Below, one piece after another: positions 6,366-13,348 of a DNA stretch of 13,348 bases (positions within the stretch are counted from its first letter, which is position 1; each line of letters starts with the position of its first letter). Made by a program: the position numbers and the translations under genes. Source of the DNA: Bacillota bacterium (GTDB taxonomy: Bacteria; Bacillota; Clostridia; Peptostreptococcales; Anaerovoracaceae); contig JAFYFK010000029.1 in assembly GCA_017543805.1 (NCBI GenBank), positions 1 through 13,348 on the forward strand. Reading direction: 5' to 3'. The notes below the pieces were generated by a model, which ran no database searches, had not been told where the DNA came from, and worked only from the letters and a program-made list of their open reading frames with translations.

Positions 6366-7457
6366 ATGAAAACAAACCTTAAGAAGCTTACAGCTTTACT
6401 CGTTGCTGTAGCAATGATGTTCGCACTTGCTGCATGCGGCGGAAGCAAGACTGAACCGGCTCCGGCATCCAACACCCCGGCTCCGGCAGCAAGCGCTCCG
6501 GCATCTGAACCCGCAAAGACTGATGATACCGTTTATCATCTCTCCTGGGCACACAGCTCTTCCACCAGCGACAGACTTGCTCTCGCTACCGAGAAGATGG
6601 CAAAGGAACTCGAAGAGGCTTCCAACGGCAGACTCATCATCGATCACTATCCCGCTTCCCAGCTGGGTGCTGAGAGAGAAGAGCTCGAAGGCGTCCTCCT
6701 CGGAACCATCGACTGCGTCGTAATCTCCGGCGGTCCGTCCGCAAGCTTCGCTCCTTCCGTATTCGTAACCAATATGCCTTATCAGGTTTCCGACCGTTTC
6801 ATCGGCCAGAAGCTCTATGACGGCGACTTTGGTAAGATGCTCGGAAAGAAGACCTCTGAAGAAGCTGGCTGGCTCTTCCTTGGCTGGGGCGAAAACGGTC
6901 TCCGTCAGTTCTCCAACTCCAAGAGAGAGATCAGAACTCCGGAAGATATGAAGGGCCTCAAGATCAGAACCATGGAGAACGACATCCATATGGCTATCGT
7001 AAACTCCCTCGGCGGATCCGCTACCCCGATCGCATTCTCCGAACTCTACACCGCTCTTCAGCAGGGTACTGTTGATGGCCAGGAGAACGGTCTTGCTCTT
7101 ACCTACTCCATGGGATTCTATGAAGTAGTTAACCAGATGACCCTGCTCCCGCACATCTACGATGCATACCTCGTACTGATGAACCAGCAGAAGTTCGACT
7201 CCCTGCCCGCAGACCTCCAGGCTCTCATGCTTGAGTACGGCCAGAAGTATTGCGTATATGAGAGAGAATTCAACCTCCAGAACGACGAGGACGCTCTCAA
7301 GGCAATGACCGCTGCAGGTCTCAATACCTACACCCCGACCGAAGCTGAAGCTCAGCTCTTCATCGAGGCTACCAAGCCGGTAGAGCAGATGGTAAGAGAC
7401 AAGGTCGGCGACGAGCTTGTTGACGCTTACATCGCAGGCGTTCAGGCATTAAAGTAA
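6366..7457 (+). CDS. dctP: TRAP transporter substrate-binding lipoprotein, DctP family
   Basis: This 363-residue protein captures the substrate outside the membrane and hands it to DctQM. Residues 1-23 are a lipoprotein signal peptide (KK, hydrophobic core, LAAC) with Cys24 as the lipid anchor, followed by an Ala/Pro-rich tether to about residue 50, as expected in a Gram-positive cell. The mature part shows the DctP pattern: LSWAHSSSTSDRLALATEKM, SQLGAEREELEGVLLGTIDC, LKIRTMEN with Arg201 as the expected carboxylate ligand, and TPIAFSELYTALQQGTVDGQ with ENG following. Such proteins bind organic acids, usually through that Arg. The ATG at 6366 was chosen over the in-frame GTG at 6354 because the GTG lies within the ribosome site GTGAGGAAAG. 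The ligand is not readable; the neighbours suggest a hydroxy or oxo monocarboxylate or 4-hydroxybutyrate. Confidence 0.93.
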   Translation: MKTNLKKLTALLVAVAMMFALAACGGSKTEPAPASNTPAPAASAPASEPAKTDDTVYHLSWAHSSSTSDRLALATEKMAKELEEASNGRLIIDHYPASQLGAEREELEGVLLGTIDCVVISGGPSASFAPSVFVTNMPYQVSDRFIGQKLYDGDFGKMLGKKTSEEAGWLFLGWGENGLRQFSNSKREIRTPEDMKGLKIRTMENDIHMAIVNSLGGSATPIAFSELYTALQQGTVDGQENGLALTYSMGFYEVVNQMTLLPHIYDAYLVLMNQQKFDSLPADLQALMLEYGQKYCVYEREFNLQNDEDALKAMTAAGLNTYTPTEAEAQLFIEATKPVEQMVRDKVGDELVDAYIAGVQALK

Positions 7458-7487
7458 TTTAACCGCTCAGTTAGTTACAGCACAATC

Positions 7488-7517
7488 ATGGCTGCCCGAA
7501 GTTCTTCGGGCAGCCAT
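7488..7517 (+). other. Strong intercistronic RNA hairpin between dctP and dctQ
   Basis: ATGGCTGCCCGAAG (7488-7501) and CTTCGGGCAGCCAT (7504-7517) are perfect 14-base arms with only TT between, so in RNA the tip would open to a small loop. It is followed by CCTTAAGGAG, the dctQ ribosome site, not a T-run. A stable hairpin here would block 3' exonucleases and leave a dctP-only mRNA, giving more binding protein than membrane subunits. It may also cause partial termination. Confidence 0.7.
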
Positions 7518-7536
7518 CCTTAAGGAGATTTCTTAC

Positions 7537-8028
7537 ATGAAGAAAGTGATCGAATTCTTTGACAAGGTGCCTGTATCGAGATTCCTGTCGTCGATGTTCC
7601 TTATCGCGATGGCGCTCATTATGACTATGAACGTTATCCTTCGCTACATCTTCGGCTTCTCATTCAACTGGGGCGACGAGATCCTTCGTTACCTCTGCGT
7701 ATTCATGGCATTTTTCGGCACCGCGGCCGGCTTCAACAGCGGCGTTCATATCGGTATTTATGTATTTGTAGAACACGTTATACCGGAACCGGCAAGGAAG
7801 TATTTCCGTCTGTTCGCAGACCTCGTTACAATAGCCTTCCTTTGCTTCCTTACTTATTACGGAATCGTAATGTATAACAGGATCATAGCGACTAACCAGG
7901 TATCCCCTGCGCTCCATGTTCCGATGCAGTTTATCTATGCAGTCATCCCGGTAATGGCAATCCTGTCCATCATCCAGATGCTGATCCAGATATTCTATCA
8001 TAAGTCGTATCTTAAAGAACGTGTATAG
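7537..8028 (+). CDS. dctQ: TRAP transporter small permease subunit, DctQ family
   Basis: This 163-residue membrane protein is the scaffold subunit that joins DctM in the sodium-driven TRAP transporter. Four hydrophobic segments are visible at about 17-36, 51-68, 92-112 and 128-150. The family signature is present in order: NVILRYIFGFSFNWGDE, then RYLCVFMAFFGTAAGF and a downstream GVHIGI. AAGGAG (7522-7527) lies upstream of the ATG. The stop codon abuts the dctM ribosome site, so the two are translated together. Confidence 0.92.
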   Translation: MKKVIEFFDKVPVSRFLSSMFLIAMALIMTMNVILRYIFGFSFNWGDEILRYLCVFMAFFGTAAGFNSGVHIGIYVFVEHVIPEPARKYFRLFADLVTIAFLCFLTYYGIVMYNRIIATNQVSPALHVPMQFIYAVIPVMAILSIIQMLIQIFYHKSYLKERV

Positions 8029-8040
8029 GGAGGTACGAAC

Positions 8041-9327
8041 ATGATAGCACCGTTATTTATTACATTATTGCTCCTCATGCTGCTCGGCGCTCCGATCGCT
8101 GTCGCTATCGGTGTTGCTCCTATCGTCGCGATGATCTCCGGCGGAATGACACAGCAGCTCTTTATAACCGCCCAGAGAATGGTCACCGGTATCGACTCCA
8201 CCGTTCTCATGGCAATTCCTCTCTTCGTCTTCGCAGGCGGAATCATGGGAAAGGGCGGTATCTCCAGGCAGATCGTAAACATGAGCTATGAGCTCTTCGG
8301 ATGGATCCCCGGTTCCCTGGGTGTCGTAAACGTAATCGCCTGCATGTTCTTCGCGGCGATCTCCGGTTCCGCTCCCGCTACCGTAGCCGCTATCGGCGGC
8401 CTCATGATCCCGTCCATGATCGATGACGGATATCCCGCAGGCTATGCCGGAGCTCTCTCCGCAGCCGCCGGCGTAATCGGATGCATCATTCCTCCGAGTA
8501 TCCCGTTCGTAAACTACGGTCTCATTACCCAGCAGTCCGTAAGCGAACTGTTCGCTGCGGGCGCTGTCCCCGGAATCCTGATGGGCGTAGGCCTCTGCGT
8601 ATTCAACTCCGTCATGGCTGTAAAGCACGGCTGGGGCTCCCGCAACAAGGGCATCGACCTCAAGAAGTGCGGCAAGACCTTTGTTCACGCTTTCTGGGCT
8701 CTGCTCACCCCGATCATCATCCTCGGCGGAATCTACGGCGGTATCTTCACCCCGACCGAAGCTGCAGCAGTTTCCTGCGTATACGGACTTCTTGCAGGCC
8801 TCTTCATCTACAAGGGCTTCAAGTTCCCGGACGTTGTCGAAGTTGCTTACGACTCCGTAAAGTCCTCCGCAATGATACTCTTCATAGTTGCGACAGCTAA
8901 CATCTTCAGCTTCATCGTAACCAAGGAGCAGGTACCGGCAAAGCTGGCCAACCTGATCATGGGCGTCACCGACAACTGGGTGATCGTTCTGCTGATGATC
9001 AACATCATCCTGCTGATCAACGGCTGCTTCCTCGAGACCACAGCATCCACCTACATTTACACCCCGATACTCTACCCGCTGATCATGCAGCTCGGCTATG
9101 ACCCGGTACAGTTCGGCGCGGTAATGGTAATGAACCTCACCATGGGCCTCATCACCCCGCCGCTCGGCGTCAACCTCTTCGTTGCCGCGGGTATCGACGA
9201 ACGTGTAACGTTAAACGATGTAATCAAATACATCTGGGGTCTGTTCGGCGTAGAAGTTGCAGTTCTGCTGCTCATAACCTATATACCGAGCATTTCCCTG
9301 TTCCTGGTCAATATGATCAGACAATAA
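8041..9327 (+). CDS. dctM: TRAP transporter large permease subunit, DctM family
   Basis: At 428 residues this is the usual size for DctM, the sodium-coupled channel subunit with about 11-12 membrane segments. Visible family blocks include LLMLLGAPIAVAIG, IPLFVFAGGIMGKGGISRQI, FFAAISGSAPATVAAIGG, GVIGCIIPPSIPFVNYG (the conserved PPS turn) and MGLITPPLGVNLFVAAGI. GGGAGGT (8029-8035) lies directly after the dctQ stop. DctM, DctQ and DctP of this locus form a complete transporter. Confidence 0.95.
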   Translation: MIAPLFITLLLLMLLGAPIAVAIGVAPIVAMISGGMTQQLFITAQRMVTGIDSTVLMAIPLFVFAGGIMGKGGISRQIVNMSYELFGWIPGSLGVVNVIACMFFAAISGSAPATVAAIGGLMIPSMIDDGYPAGYAGALSAAAGVIGCIIPPSIPFVNYGLITQQSVSELFAAGAVPGILMGVGLCVFNSVMAVKHGWGSRNKGIDLKKCGKTFVHAFWALLTPIIILGGIYGGIFTPTEAAAVSCVYGLLAGLFIYKGFKFPDVVEVAYDSVKSSAMILFIVATANIFSFIVTKEQVPAKLANLIMGVTDNWVIVLLMINIILLINGCFLETTASTYIYTPILYPLIMQLGYDPVQFGAVMVMNLTMGLITPPLGVNLFVAAGIDERVTLNDVIKYIWGLFGVEVAVLLLITYIPSISLFLVNMIRQ

Positions 9328-9342
9328 ATTTAAGTTATGACT

Positions 9343-9373
9343 ATGCAGGGTGCGGATACGCTGCACCCTGTAT
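9343..9373 (+). terminator. Hairpin after dctM, weak or partial terminator
   Basis: CAGGGTGC (9346-9353) and GCACCCTG (9363-9370) pair, with A-T, T-A and a G-T pair extending the stem outward. The following TATTATTTGACGCTTTTT is only partly T-rich. It may reduce read-through into the dehydrogenase gene or stabilise the dctQM message. Confidence 0.45.
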
Positions 9374-9405
9374 TATTTGACGCTTTTTACAGGAGAGAGA
9401 TCAAA

Positions 9406-10392
9406 ATGAAAATCGTAATCACCGACTATGAGTTCCCCAATCTTAACCCGGAACATGACGCTTTTAAGAACCTTCCGGCTTATGACCTGGTAGAAGCAAA
9501 GTGCACCACCCCCGAGGAGTGCGCGGTTGCCTGCAAGGACGCTGACGGCGTTCTCAACCAGTGGAACCACCTGACCGCTGACGTCATCAACGCAATGGAG
9601 AAGTGCAAGGTAATCGCTACCTACGGCATCGGCGTTGACAAGATCGACGTGGAAGCTGCTACCGCAAAGGGCATCTATGTATGCAACAGCCCGGACTACA
9701 ACAAGGTCGAGGTTTCCAACCACATCTGCGCCATGATCATGGCTCTGAGCCGTCAGCTCTTCCAGTCCGACAGACTTATGCGTCAGGACAAGTACGGCTG
9801 GATGTATCTCGACAACGAGCTCCATCGTCCGAACGTACAGACCCTCGGTTTCATCGGCTTCGGAAGGATCGCACGCCAGGTTGCCCAGAAGATGAGCGAC
9901 GCATTCCAGATGAACATCATCGCTTACGATCCGTTCCTTACCGAAGAGCAGGTCGCTTCCGGCCGCGGCAAGAAGGTCGATCTCGAGACCGTTATGAGAG
10001 AGTCTGATTTCGTCTCCATCAACGTATCCCTCACCAAGGACACCTATCATCTGATCACCAAGAAGGAACTCGAAATGATGAAGCCGACCGCTTACATGGT
10101 CAACTGCAGCCGCGGCGCCATCATCGACGAGCACGATCTCTATGAAGTCCTCCGCGACAAGAAGATCTACGGCGCAGCTCTCGACGTATTCGAAGTTGAG
10201 CCTATTCCTTCCACCCACGAGCTCATGACCCTCGACAACGTCATCATGACTCCGCACAGCGCATGGCACACCCGCGAATCCATGTGGGAGATGCAGTGGG
10301 GCGCAGCTGACCAGGTCGCAAAGGTACTCGCAGGCCAGGAGCCTGACCACTGCGTAAACCTCGAGGCTGTTAAGAAGGTGCTCGGAAAGTAA
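9406..10392 (+). CDS. D-isomer-specific 2-hydroxyacid dehydrogenase, NAD-dependent
   Basis: This 328-residue enzyme interconverts a 2-hydroxy acid and a 2-oxo acid with NAD(H). The Rossmann motif is LGFIGFGRIA (147-156), and Asp175 (IIAYDP) at the end of the next strand favours NAD over NADP. The catalytic set is complete: Arg236 (VNCSRGAIIDE), Glu265 (DVFEVEP) and His284 (TPHSAW). It resembles the phosphoglycerate dehydrogenase/CtBP-like branch, so D-lactate, glycerate or another 2-hydroxy acid is possible; the exact substrate cannot be told. ATG at 9406 was chosen because AGGAGAGAGA (9391-9400) precedes it; an upstream in-frame ATG (9337) lies inside the terminator-like region. Position after dctPQM suggests it acts on the imported acid or on the oxo-acid pool used by NifJ. 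Confidence 0.88.
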   Translation: MKIVITDYEFPNLNPEHDAFKNLPAYDLVEAKCTTPEECAVACKDADGVLNQWNHLTADVINAMEKCKVIATYGIGVDKIDVEAATAKGIYVCNSPDYNKVEVSNHICAMIMALSRQLFQSDRLMRQDKYGWMYLDNELHRPNVQTLGFIGFGRIARQVAQKMSDAFQMNIIAYDPFLTEEQVASGRGKKVDLETVMRESDFVSINVSLTKDTYHLITKKELEMMKPTAYMVNCSRGAIIDEHDLYEVLRDKKIYGAALDVFEVEPIPSTHELMTLDNVIMTPHSAWHTRESMWEMQWGAADQVAKVLAGQEPDHCVNLEAVKKVLGK

Positions 10393-10429
10393 GACCGGAA
10401 GTTTTCCTTCTTATAAAAGGTTATATCGG

Positions 10430-10477
10430 CGAAAGGCCGGGCGTTTGCCCGGTCTTTCGATTTAGCCGGGCTTTTTT
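10430..10477 (+). terminator. Terminator with overlapping alternative hairpins after the dehydrogenase gene
   Basis: CGAAAGGCCGGGC (10430-10442) and GCCCGGTCTTTCG (10447-10459) pair over 13 bases with one G-U pair and a GTTT loop. The inner GCCCGG (10447-10452) can instead pair with CCGGGC (10466-10471), which is followed at once by six T (10472-10477) and so is the true intrinsic terminator shape. The two hairpins cannot form together. AAGACCGG (10391-10398) is a further perfect partner for CCGGTCTT (10449-10456). Confidence 0.7.
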
Positions 10478-10494
10478 CAAAAATCTTTGTTTTT

Positions 10495-10525
10495 TGTCCA
10501 CATAAGGACATTAAATTGATATAAT
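10495..10525 (+). promoter_or_regulatory. pta promoter (extended -10) with candidate operator
   Basis: TGATATAAT (10517-10525) is a perfect extended -10 element (TGnTATAAT); no good -35 box lies at 16-18 bases. An inverted repeat TGTCC-ACATAA-GGACA (10495-10510) occupies the -35 area and could be an operator. Transcription would start near 10532, leaving a leader of about 60 bases before pta. Confidence 0.55.
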
Positions 10526-10591
10526 AAGTTGTTAAACGTTTCGGAACCGCGGCGGACGCGCAGCGGTCACAGTTATAAACGGAGGTTTAAA

Positions 10592-11602
10592 ATGTTCAAT
10601 AAGCTTATTGAAAAGATCAAGGCGGAACCGAAGACGATGGTCTTCACCGAGGGTACCGACGCGCGTATCCTCGAGGCTGCATCCAGGCTTCTTGCTGAAG
10701 GCCTGATGAACGTAGTTCTGGTCGGAGAAGTCGACGCTGTAAAGAAGGCAGCTGCTGACGGCGGATTCAATATCGAAAAGGCCACCATCCTCGACCCGCT
10801 TACTTATCCGGAAATGGATGCTATGGTAGACACCATGGTAGAGCTCCGCAAGGGCAAGATGAGCCCCGAAGAGTGCAAGGCCGCTCTGTCCAAGGGCAAC
10901 TATTTCGGCACCATGCTCGTTAAGATGGGCAAGGCCGACTGCCTGCTCGGCGGCGCTACCTATTCCACCGCTGACACCATCCGCCCGGCTCTCCAGCTTG
11001 TTAAGACCAAGCCCGGCGCGCACCTCGTAAGCTCTGTCTTTATTCTCGTAAGAGACAACGGACCGGAAGAGCTCAGGACCATCGCTATGGGCGACTGCGC
11101 TGTAAATATCGATTACAAGGACGATCTGGACAAGGAAGGCAACGTAAAGCTCTCCGGCGCCCAGAAGCTTGCTGAGGTTGCTGTTGAAGTCGAGAAGTGC
11201 GCCCGCGTATTCGGCATCGAGCCGAGAGTCGCCATGCTGAGCTTCTCCACCAACGGTTCCGGCAAGGGCGGCACTGTTGCTCTCTCCCACGAGGCTGTTA
11301 AGATCGCAAAGGAAATGAATCCGGATATGCTTATCGACGGCGAGATGCAGTTCGACGCTGCGGTATCCCCGACTGTCGGTCAGCTGAAGTTCCCGGGAAG
11401 CAAGGTTGCCGGCTACGCCAACACCTTCGTATTCCCCTGCATCGAAGCTTCCAACATCGGCTACAAGATCGCCCAGAGACTCGGCGGATACGCTGCTTAC
11501 GGCCCGGTCCTCCTCGGACTCAACGCTCCGATCAACGACCTCTCCAGAGGCTGCGACGCGGAAGAAGTCTACAAGATGGCTATCGTAACTGCTGCTCTGT
11601 AG
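10592..11602 (+). CDS. pta: Phosphate acetyltransferase, class I
   Basis: Pta converts acetyl-CoA and phosphate to acetyl-phosphate and CoA; acetate kinase (not in the window) then makes ATP. From the ATG at 10592, preceded by GGAGGT (10581-10586), the protein has 336 residues, the short class I size without the N-terminal regulatory domain. Family blocks are clear: TDARILEAASRLL, YFGTMLVKMGKADCLLGGAT with STADTIRPALQLVKTKPG, FGIEPRVAMLSFSTNGSGKG, DGEMQFDAA, GYKIAQRLGGYAAYGPVLLG and LNAPINDLSRGC. The in-frame ATG at 10529 was rejected because it lies at the promoter and lacks a ribosome site. A phosphotransbutyrylase is less likely, since the SFSTxGS and NDLSRG motifs follow Pta. It has its own promoter and terminator, and would use acetyl-CoA from NifJ. 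Confidence 0.95.
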   Translation: MFNKLIEKIKAEPKTMVFTEGTDARILEAASRLLAEGLMNVVLVGEVDAVKKAAADGGFNIEKATILDPLTYPEMDAMVDTMVELRKGKMSPEECKAALSKGNYFGTMLVKMGKADCLLGGATYSTADTIRPALQLVKTKPGAHLVSSVFILVRDNGPEELRTIAMGDCAVNIDYKDDLDKEGNVKLSGAQKLAEVAVEVEKCARVFGIEPRVAMLSFSTNGSGKGGTVALSHEAVKIAKEMNPDMLIDGEMQFDAAVSPTVGQLKFPGSKVAGYANTFVFPCIEASNIGYKIAQRLGGYAAYGPVLLGLNAPINDLSRGCDAEEVYKMAIVTAAL

Positions 11603-11619
11603 TTCTTTTGTCAGTATTG

Positions 11620-11651
11620 CGGGACAGGTTTACCTGTCCCGTTTTTCTTTT
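11620..11651 (+). terminator. Intrinsic terminator of pta
   Basis: CGGGACAGG (11620-11628), loop TTTA and CCTGTCCCG (11633-11641) form a perfect 9-base stem, followed by TTTTTCTTTTT. It lies 17 bases after the pta stop and separates pta from the LtaS-like gene. Confidence 0.95.
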
Positions 11652-11663
11652 TGCTTTTGCGGA

Positions 11664-11691
11664 TTGCAAATTTGGGCTGAAGTCTTATAAT
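11664..11691 (+). promoter_or_regulatory. Promoter of the LtaS-like gene, likely leaderless
   Basis: TTGCAA (11664-11669), a 16-base spacer and TATAAT (11686-11691) form a good promoter. The -10 box ends only 6 bases before the ATG at 11698, so transcription should start at or next to the A of the start codon. No ribosome site is present upstream. Confidence 0.6.
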
Positions 11692-11697
11692 TTACGT

Positions 11698-13348
11698 ATG
11701 TTTAACTGGCTTAAAAACAATAAAACCCATGTATTGAGGATGCTGTTTTTCCCCGCGCTGTTCGTCTGGTGCGAGCTGGTGTTGCATATCGCTGACGGGG
11801 CGGATTTCAAATACTGCATAATCTATATACTTTTCGGTCTTTCCGCGGGTTTTGTTCTGGATCTTGTGCCTGCGCTGGTCCACGGCAAAGCCGCGCGCGT
11901 AAGCGCGGATGTGCTCGGCGCGCTGATCCCCCTTGCGTACTGCATCGAATTCATCGCCAAGGTGATCCTTCAGACCTATTACCCGCTGAGCACTCTCGGA
12001 ACCGCCGCGGACAATAAGCTTTACCAGTTTATCGGGATAATTATTACAAAGACCCTGCAGAGCATCCCTGTGATACTGCTTATGTTCCTGCCTGTCCTGG
12101 CTGAACTTGTTTTTACCGCGAAAGGCGGAAAGCTGTTCGGAAAGCTGAAAGACGGGCGTTTTAAAAGTTTTCTCAATTATCTGATCCACAAGGATGACGA
12201 GGATATGCCCCGGAAAGCGGCTGCGCTGCTGATAGCCGCGGCTGCTGTCTGCCATCTGGCCGGACTTGCCGCGGTCTACGCTCTGCCCTGGGCTGACGAC
12301 GTCACGCCGCGCCAGCTTTACGAGAGCGATACTGACTTCAATTACCAGGTGGAGCAGCTTGGCCTGTATAACTTCCTGCGCCTTGACGTCCGCCATATGA
12401 TAGTCCCGGCAAAAGCGGAAGAAACAGACTTTTCGGCGCTGCAGGCTTCGCTTCCGGAACCCGCGGCAAGCGAACCTGTTCAGCCGGATCCTGTACAAGC
12501 CGAGCCTCAGCCTGCAGACCCGGAACAGCCGGAGACCCCGGAAGAGCCGGTCATCGACACCTCTCCCAACGTGATGGACATAGATTTTGCCGCGCTGCGC
12601 GAGGGCACCAAAAAGAAGGACGTTCAGTGGCTCTGCGATTATTTCTCCAGCCTTGCGCCGACAGATAAAAACGAATACACCGGCATGTTTGAGGGCTACA
12701 ATGTAGTCCTTATAACCGTCGAGGCGCTCTCCGGCTACGCCATAAGCGAGGAATACACCCCGACGCTCTGGAAGCTGCAGCACGAAGGCTTCCATTTCAA
12801 CAATTTCTATACCGCGCTGCACTACACGAGCACATCCAACGGCGAGTGCCAGAACCTGCTTGGCCTGTATCCCAAAAACGGCAACCCCATAAGCATGAAG
12901 CGCACCGGCGAGCTTAAGGACAATATGTACTTCAGCCTGGCGCAGCAGCTCGGCCGCAAAGGGTATAAAAACTGGGGTTACCACGACAACTGGGACCTCT
13001 ACGGCCGCATGGATTCGCACAGCAATCTGGGATACTACTGGCAGTTCTCCTACCGCGGCCTGACGGGCGACCTCAAGCCCAACGGGGACCTGCAGTGGCC
13101 GCAGAAGGACACTGTGATGATCGATGAGAGCGTCGACGATTTCGCCATAGAGCCCGATCCCTTCAACGTGTATTACCTGACAGTCTCGGGTCACGTGCCC
13201 TTCGGATGGAACTGGGCGACCGCGGAATATAAGGAGGCGCTTGCCGACGCGCCGTACAGCGAGCTCGCGAAGGGCTACATAGCTTCCGTGATGGAGGCCG
13301 ACCATGCTGTCCAAAAACTCATAGACTGGCTCAAAGCCGCCGGGAAGC
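11698..13348 (+). CDS. LtaS-like sulfatase-fold membrane protein (3' end cut by window edge)
   Basis: The frame is open for 550 codons from ATG 11698 to the window edge. Residues 1-200 hold about five membrane segments (near 14-32, 38-60, 70-90, 112-138, 172-196), then a region ending in a Pro/Glu-rich linker (about 250-295), then the sulfatase/LTA-synthase domain. Visible catalytic positions are Glu342 (VVLITVEALSGY, metal), Thr379 (TSTSNGE, nucleophile by alignment with the TSDSE of LtaS) and His499 (TVSGHVPF). The last metal pair (Asp-His in LtaS) lies outside the window. Such enzymes move glycerol-phosphate or phosphoethanolamine onto glycolipids or polysaccharides on the outer face of the membrane. 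The exact donor and acceptor are unknown. Codon use is more mixed than in nifJ-pta, and a terminator separates it, so it is probably unrelated to the metabolic locus. Confidence 0.8.
   Translation, partial: MFNWLKNNKTHVLRMLFFPALFVWCELVLHIADGADFKYCIIYILFGLSAGFVLDLVPALVHGKAARVSADVLGALIPLAYCIEFIAKVILQTYYPLSTLGTAADNKLYQFIGIIITKTLQSIPVILLMFLPVLAELVFTAKGGKLFGKLKDGRFKSFLNYLIHKDDEDMPRKAAALLIAAAAVCHLAGLAAVYALPWADDVTPRQLYESDTDFNYQVEQLGLYNFLRLDVRHMIVPAKAEETDFSALQASLPEPAASEPVQPDPVQAEPQPADPEQPETPEEPVIDTSPNVMDIDFAALREGTKKKDVQWLCDYFSSLAPTDKNEYTGMFEGYNVVLITVEALSGYAISEEYTPTLWKLQHEGFHFNNFYTALHYTSTSNGECQNLLGLYPKNGNPISMKRTGELKDNMYFSLAQQLGRKGYKNWGYHDNWDLYGRMDSHSNLGYYWQFSYRGLTGDLKPNGDLQWPQKDTVMIDESVDDFAIEPDPFNVYYLTVSGHVPFGWNWATAEYKEALADAPYSELAKGYIASVMEADHAVQKLIDWLKAAGK

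Noticed and set aside
7488..7523. An 11-codon peptide frame starting in the dctP-dctQ hairpin
   Set aside because: No ribosome site precedes it, its start is buried in the stem, and the hairpin explains the sequence fully.
9337..9405. Upstream ATG start for the 2-hydroxyacid dehydrogenase
   Set aside because: The extra 23 residues are translated from the hairpin region after dctM and match nothing; AGGAGAGAGA precedes the ATG at 9406.
11692..13314. 540-codon open frame on the minus strand
   Set aside because: It lies opposite the LtaS-like gene, whose protein has clear family motifs. The minus-strand product has no recognisable domain and no good ribosome site; it arises from the codon choice of the real gene.

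Overview
The window looks like chromosome from a strictly anaerobic, fermentative Firmicute (Clostridia-like). The signs are a single-chain pyruvate:ferredoxin oxidoreductase, an oxygen-sensitive 4-hydroxybutyryl-CoA dehydratase very like the Clostridium aminobutyricum enzyme, a class I phosphate acetyltransferase, a lipoprotein-type TRAP binding protein, an LtaS-type sulfatase-fold protein, a CsoR-like repressor, and TTGACA/TATAAT promoters with strong AGGAGG-like ribosome sites. No mobile element, CRISPR array, tRNA or rRNA was seen.

Layout. (1) 1-200, minus strand: the first 40 codons of a CsoR/FrmR-type metal-sensing repressor, with a near-consensus promoter. One perfect C-tract/G-tract palindrome fills the promoter spacer and a second lies in the 5' leader. 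(2) 378-1134, plus strand: a FadR-subfamily (FCD) GntR regulator with its own promoter; an inverted repeat covers the -10 box. (3) 1256-6253: a tight pair, PFOR (nifJ) and 4-hydroxybutyryl-CoA dehydratase (abfD), 15 bases apart. (4) 6366-10392: TRAP transporter genes dctP, dctQ and dctM, then a D-isomer-specific NAD-dependent 2-hydroxyacid dehydrogenase. A very good promoter match lies at the 3' end of abfD, and RNA hairpins separate several genes. (5) 10592-11602: pta with its own extended -10 promoter, closed by a textbook intrinsic terminator. (6) 11698 to the window end: an LtaS-like membrane phospho-/sulfotransferase, cut by the window edge and apparently transcribed as a leaderless mRNA.

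How the genes may work together (inference). Regions 2-5 read as a carboxylate catabolic locus: import of an organic acid by TRAP, interconversion of a 2-hydroxy and a 2-oxo acid, oxidative decarboxylation of the 2-oxo acid to an acyl-CoA with reduction of ferredoxin, dehydration of 4-hydroxybutyryl-CoA to crotonyl-CoA, and recovery of acyl-phosphate through Pta. The unusual point is the direct pairing of a PFOR-type enzyme with 4-hydroxybutyryl-CoA dehydratase while no CoA-transferase or 4-hydroxybutyrate dehydrogenase lies nearby. Either the locus serves two substrates (lactate/pyruvate and 4-hydroxybutyrate), or the oxidoreductase itself makes 4-hydroxybutyryl-CoA from a 5-carbon 2-oxo acid. 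The second idea is speculative but testable.
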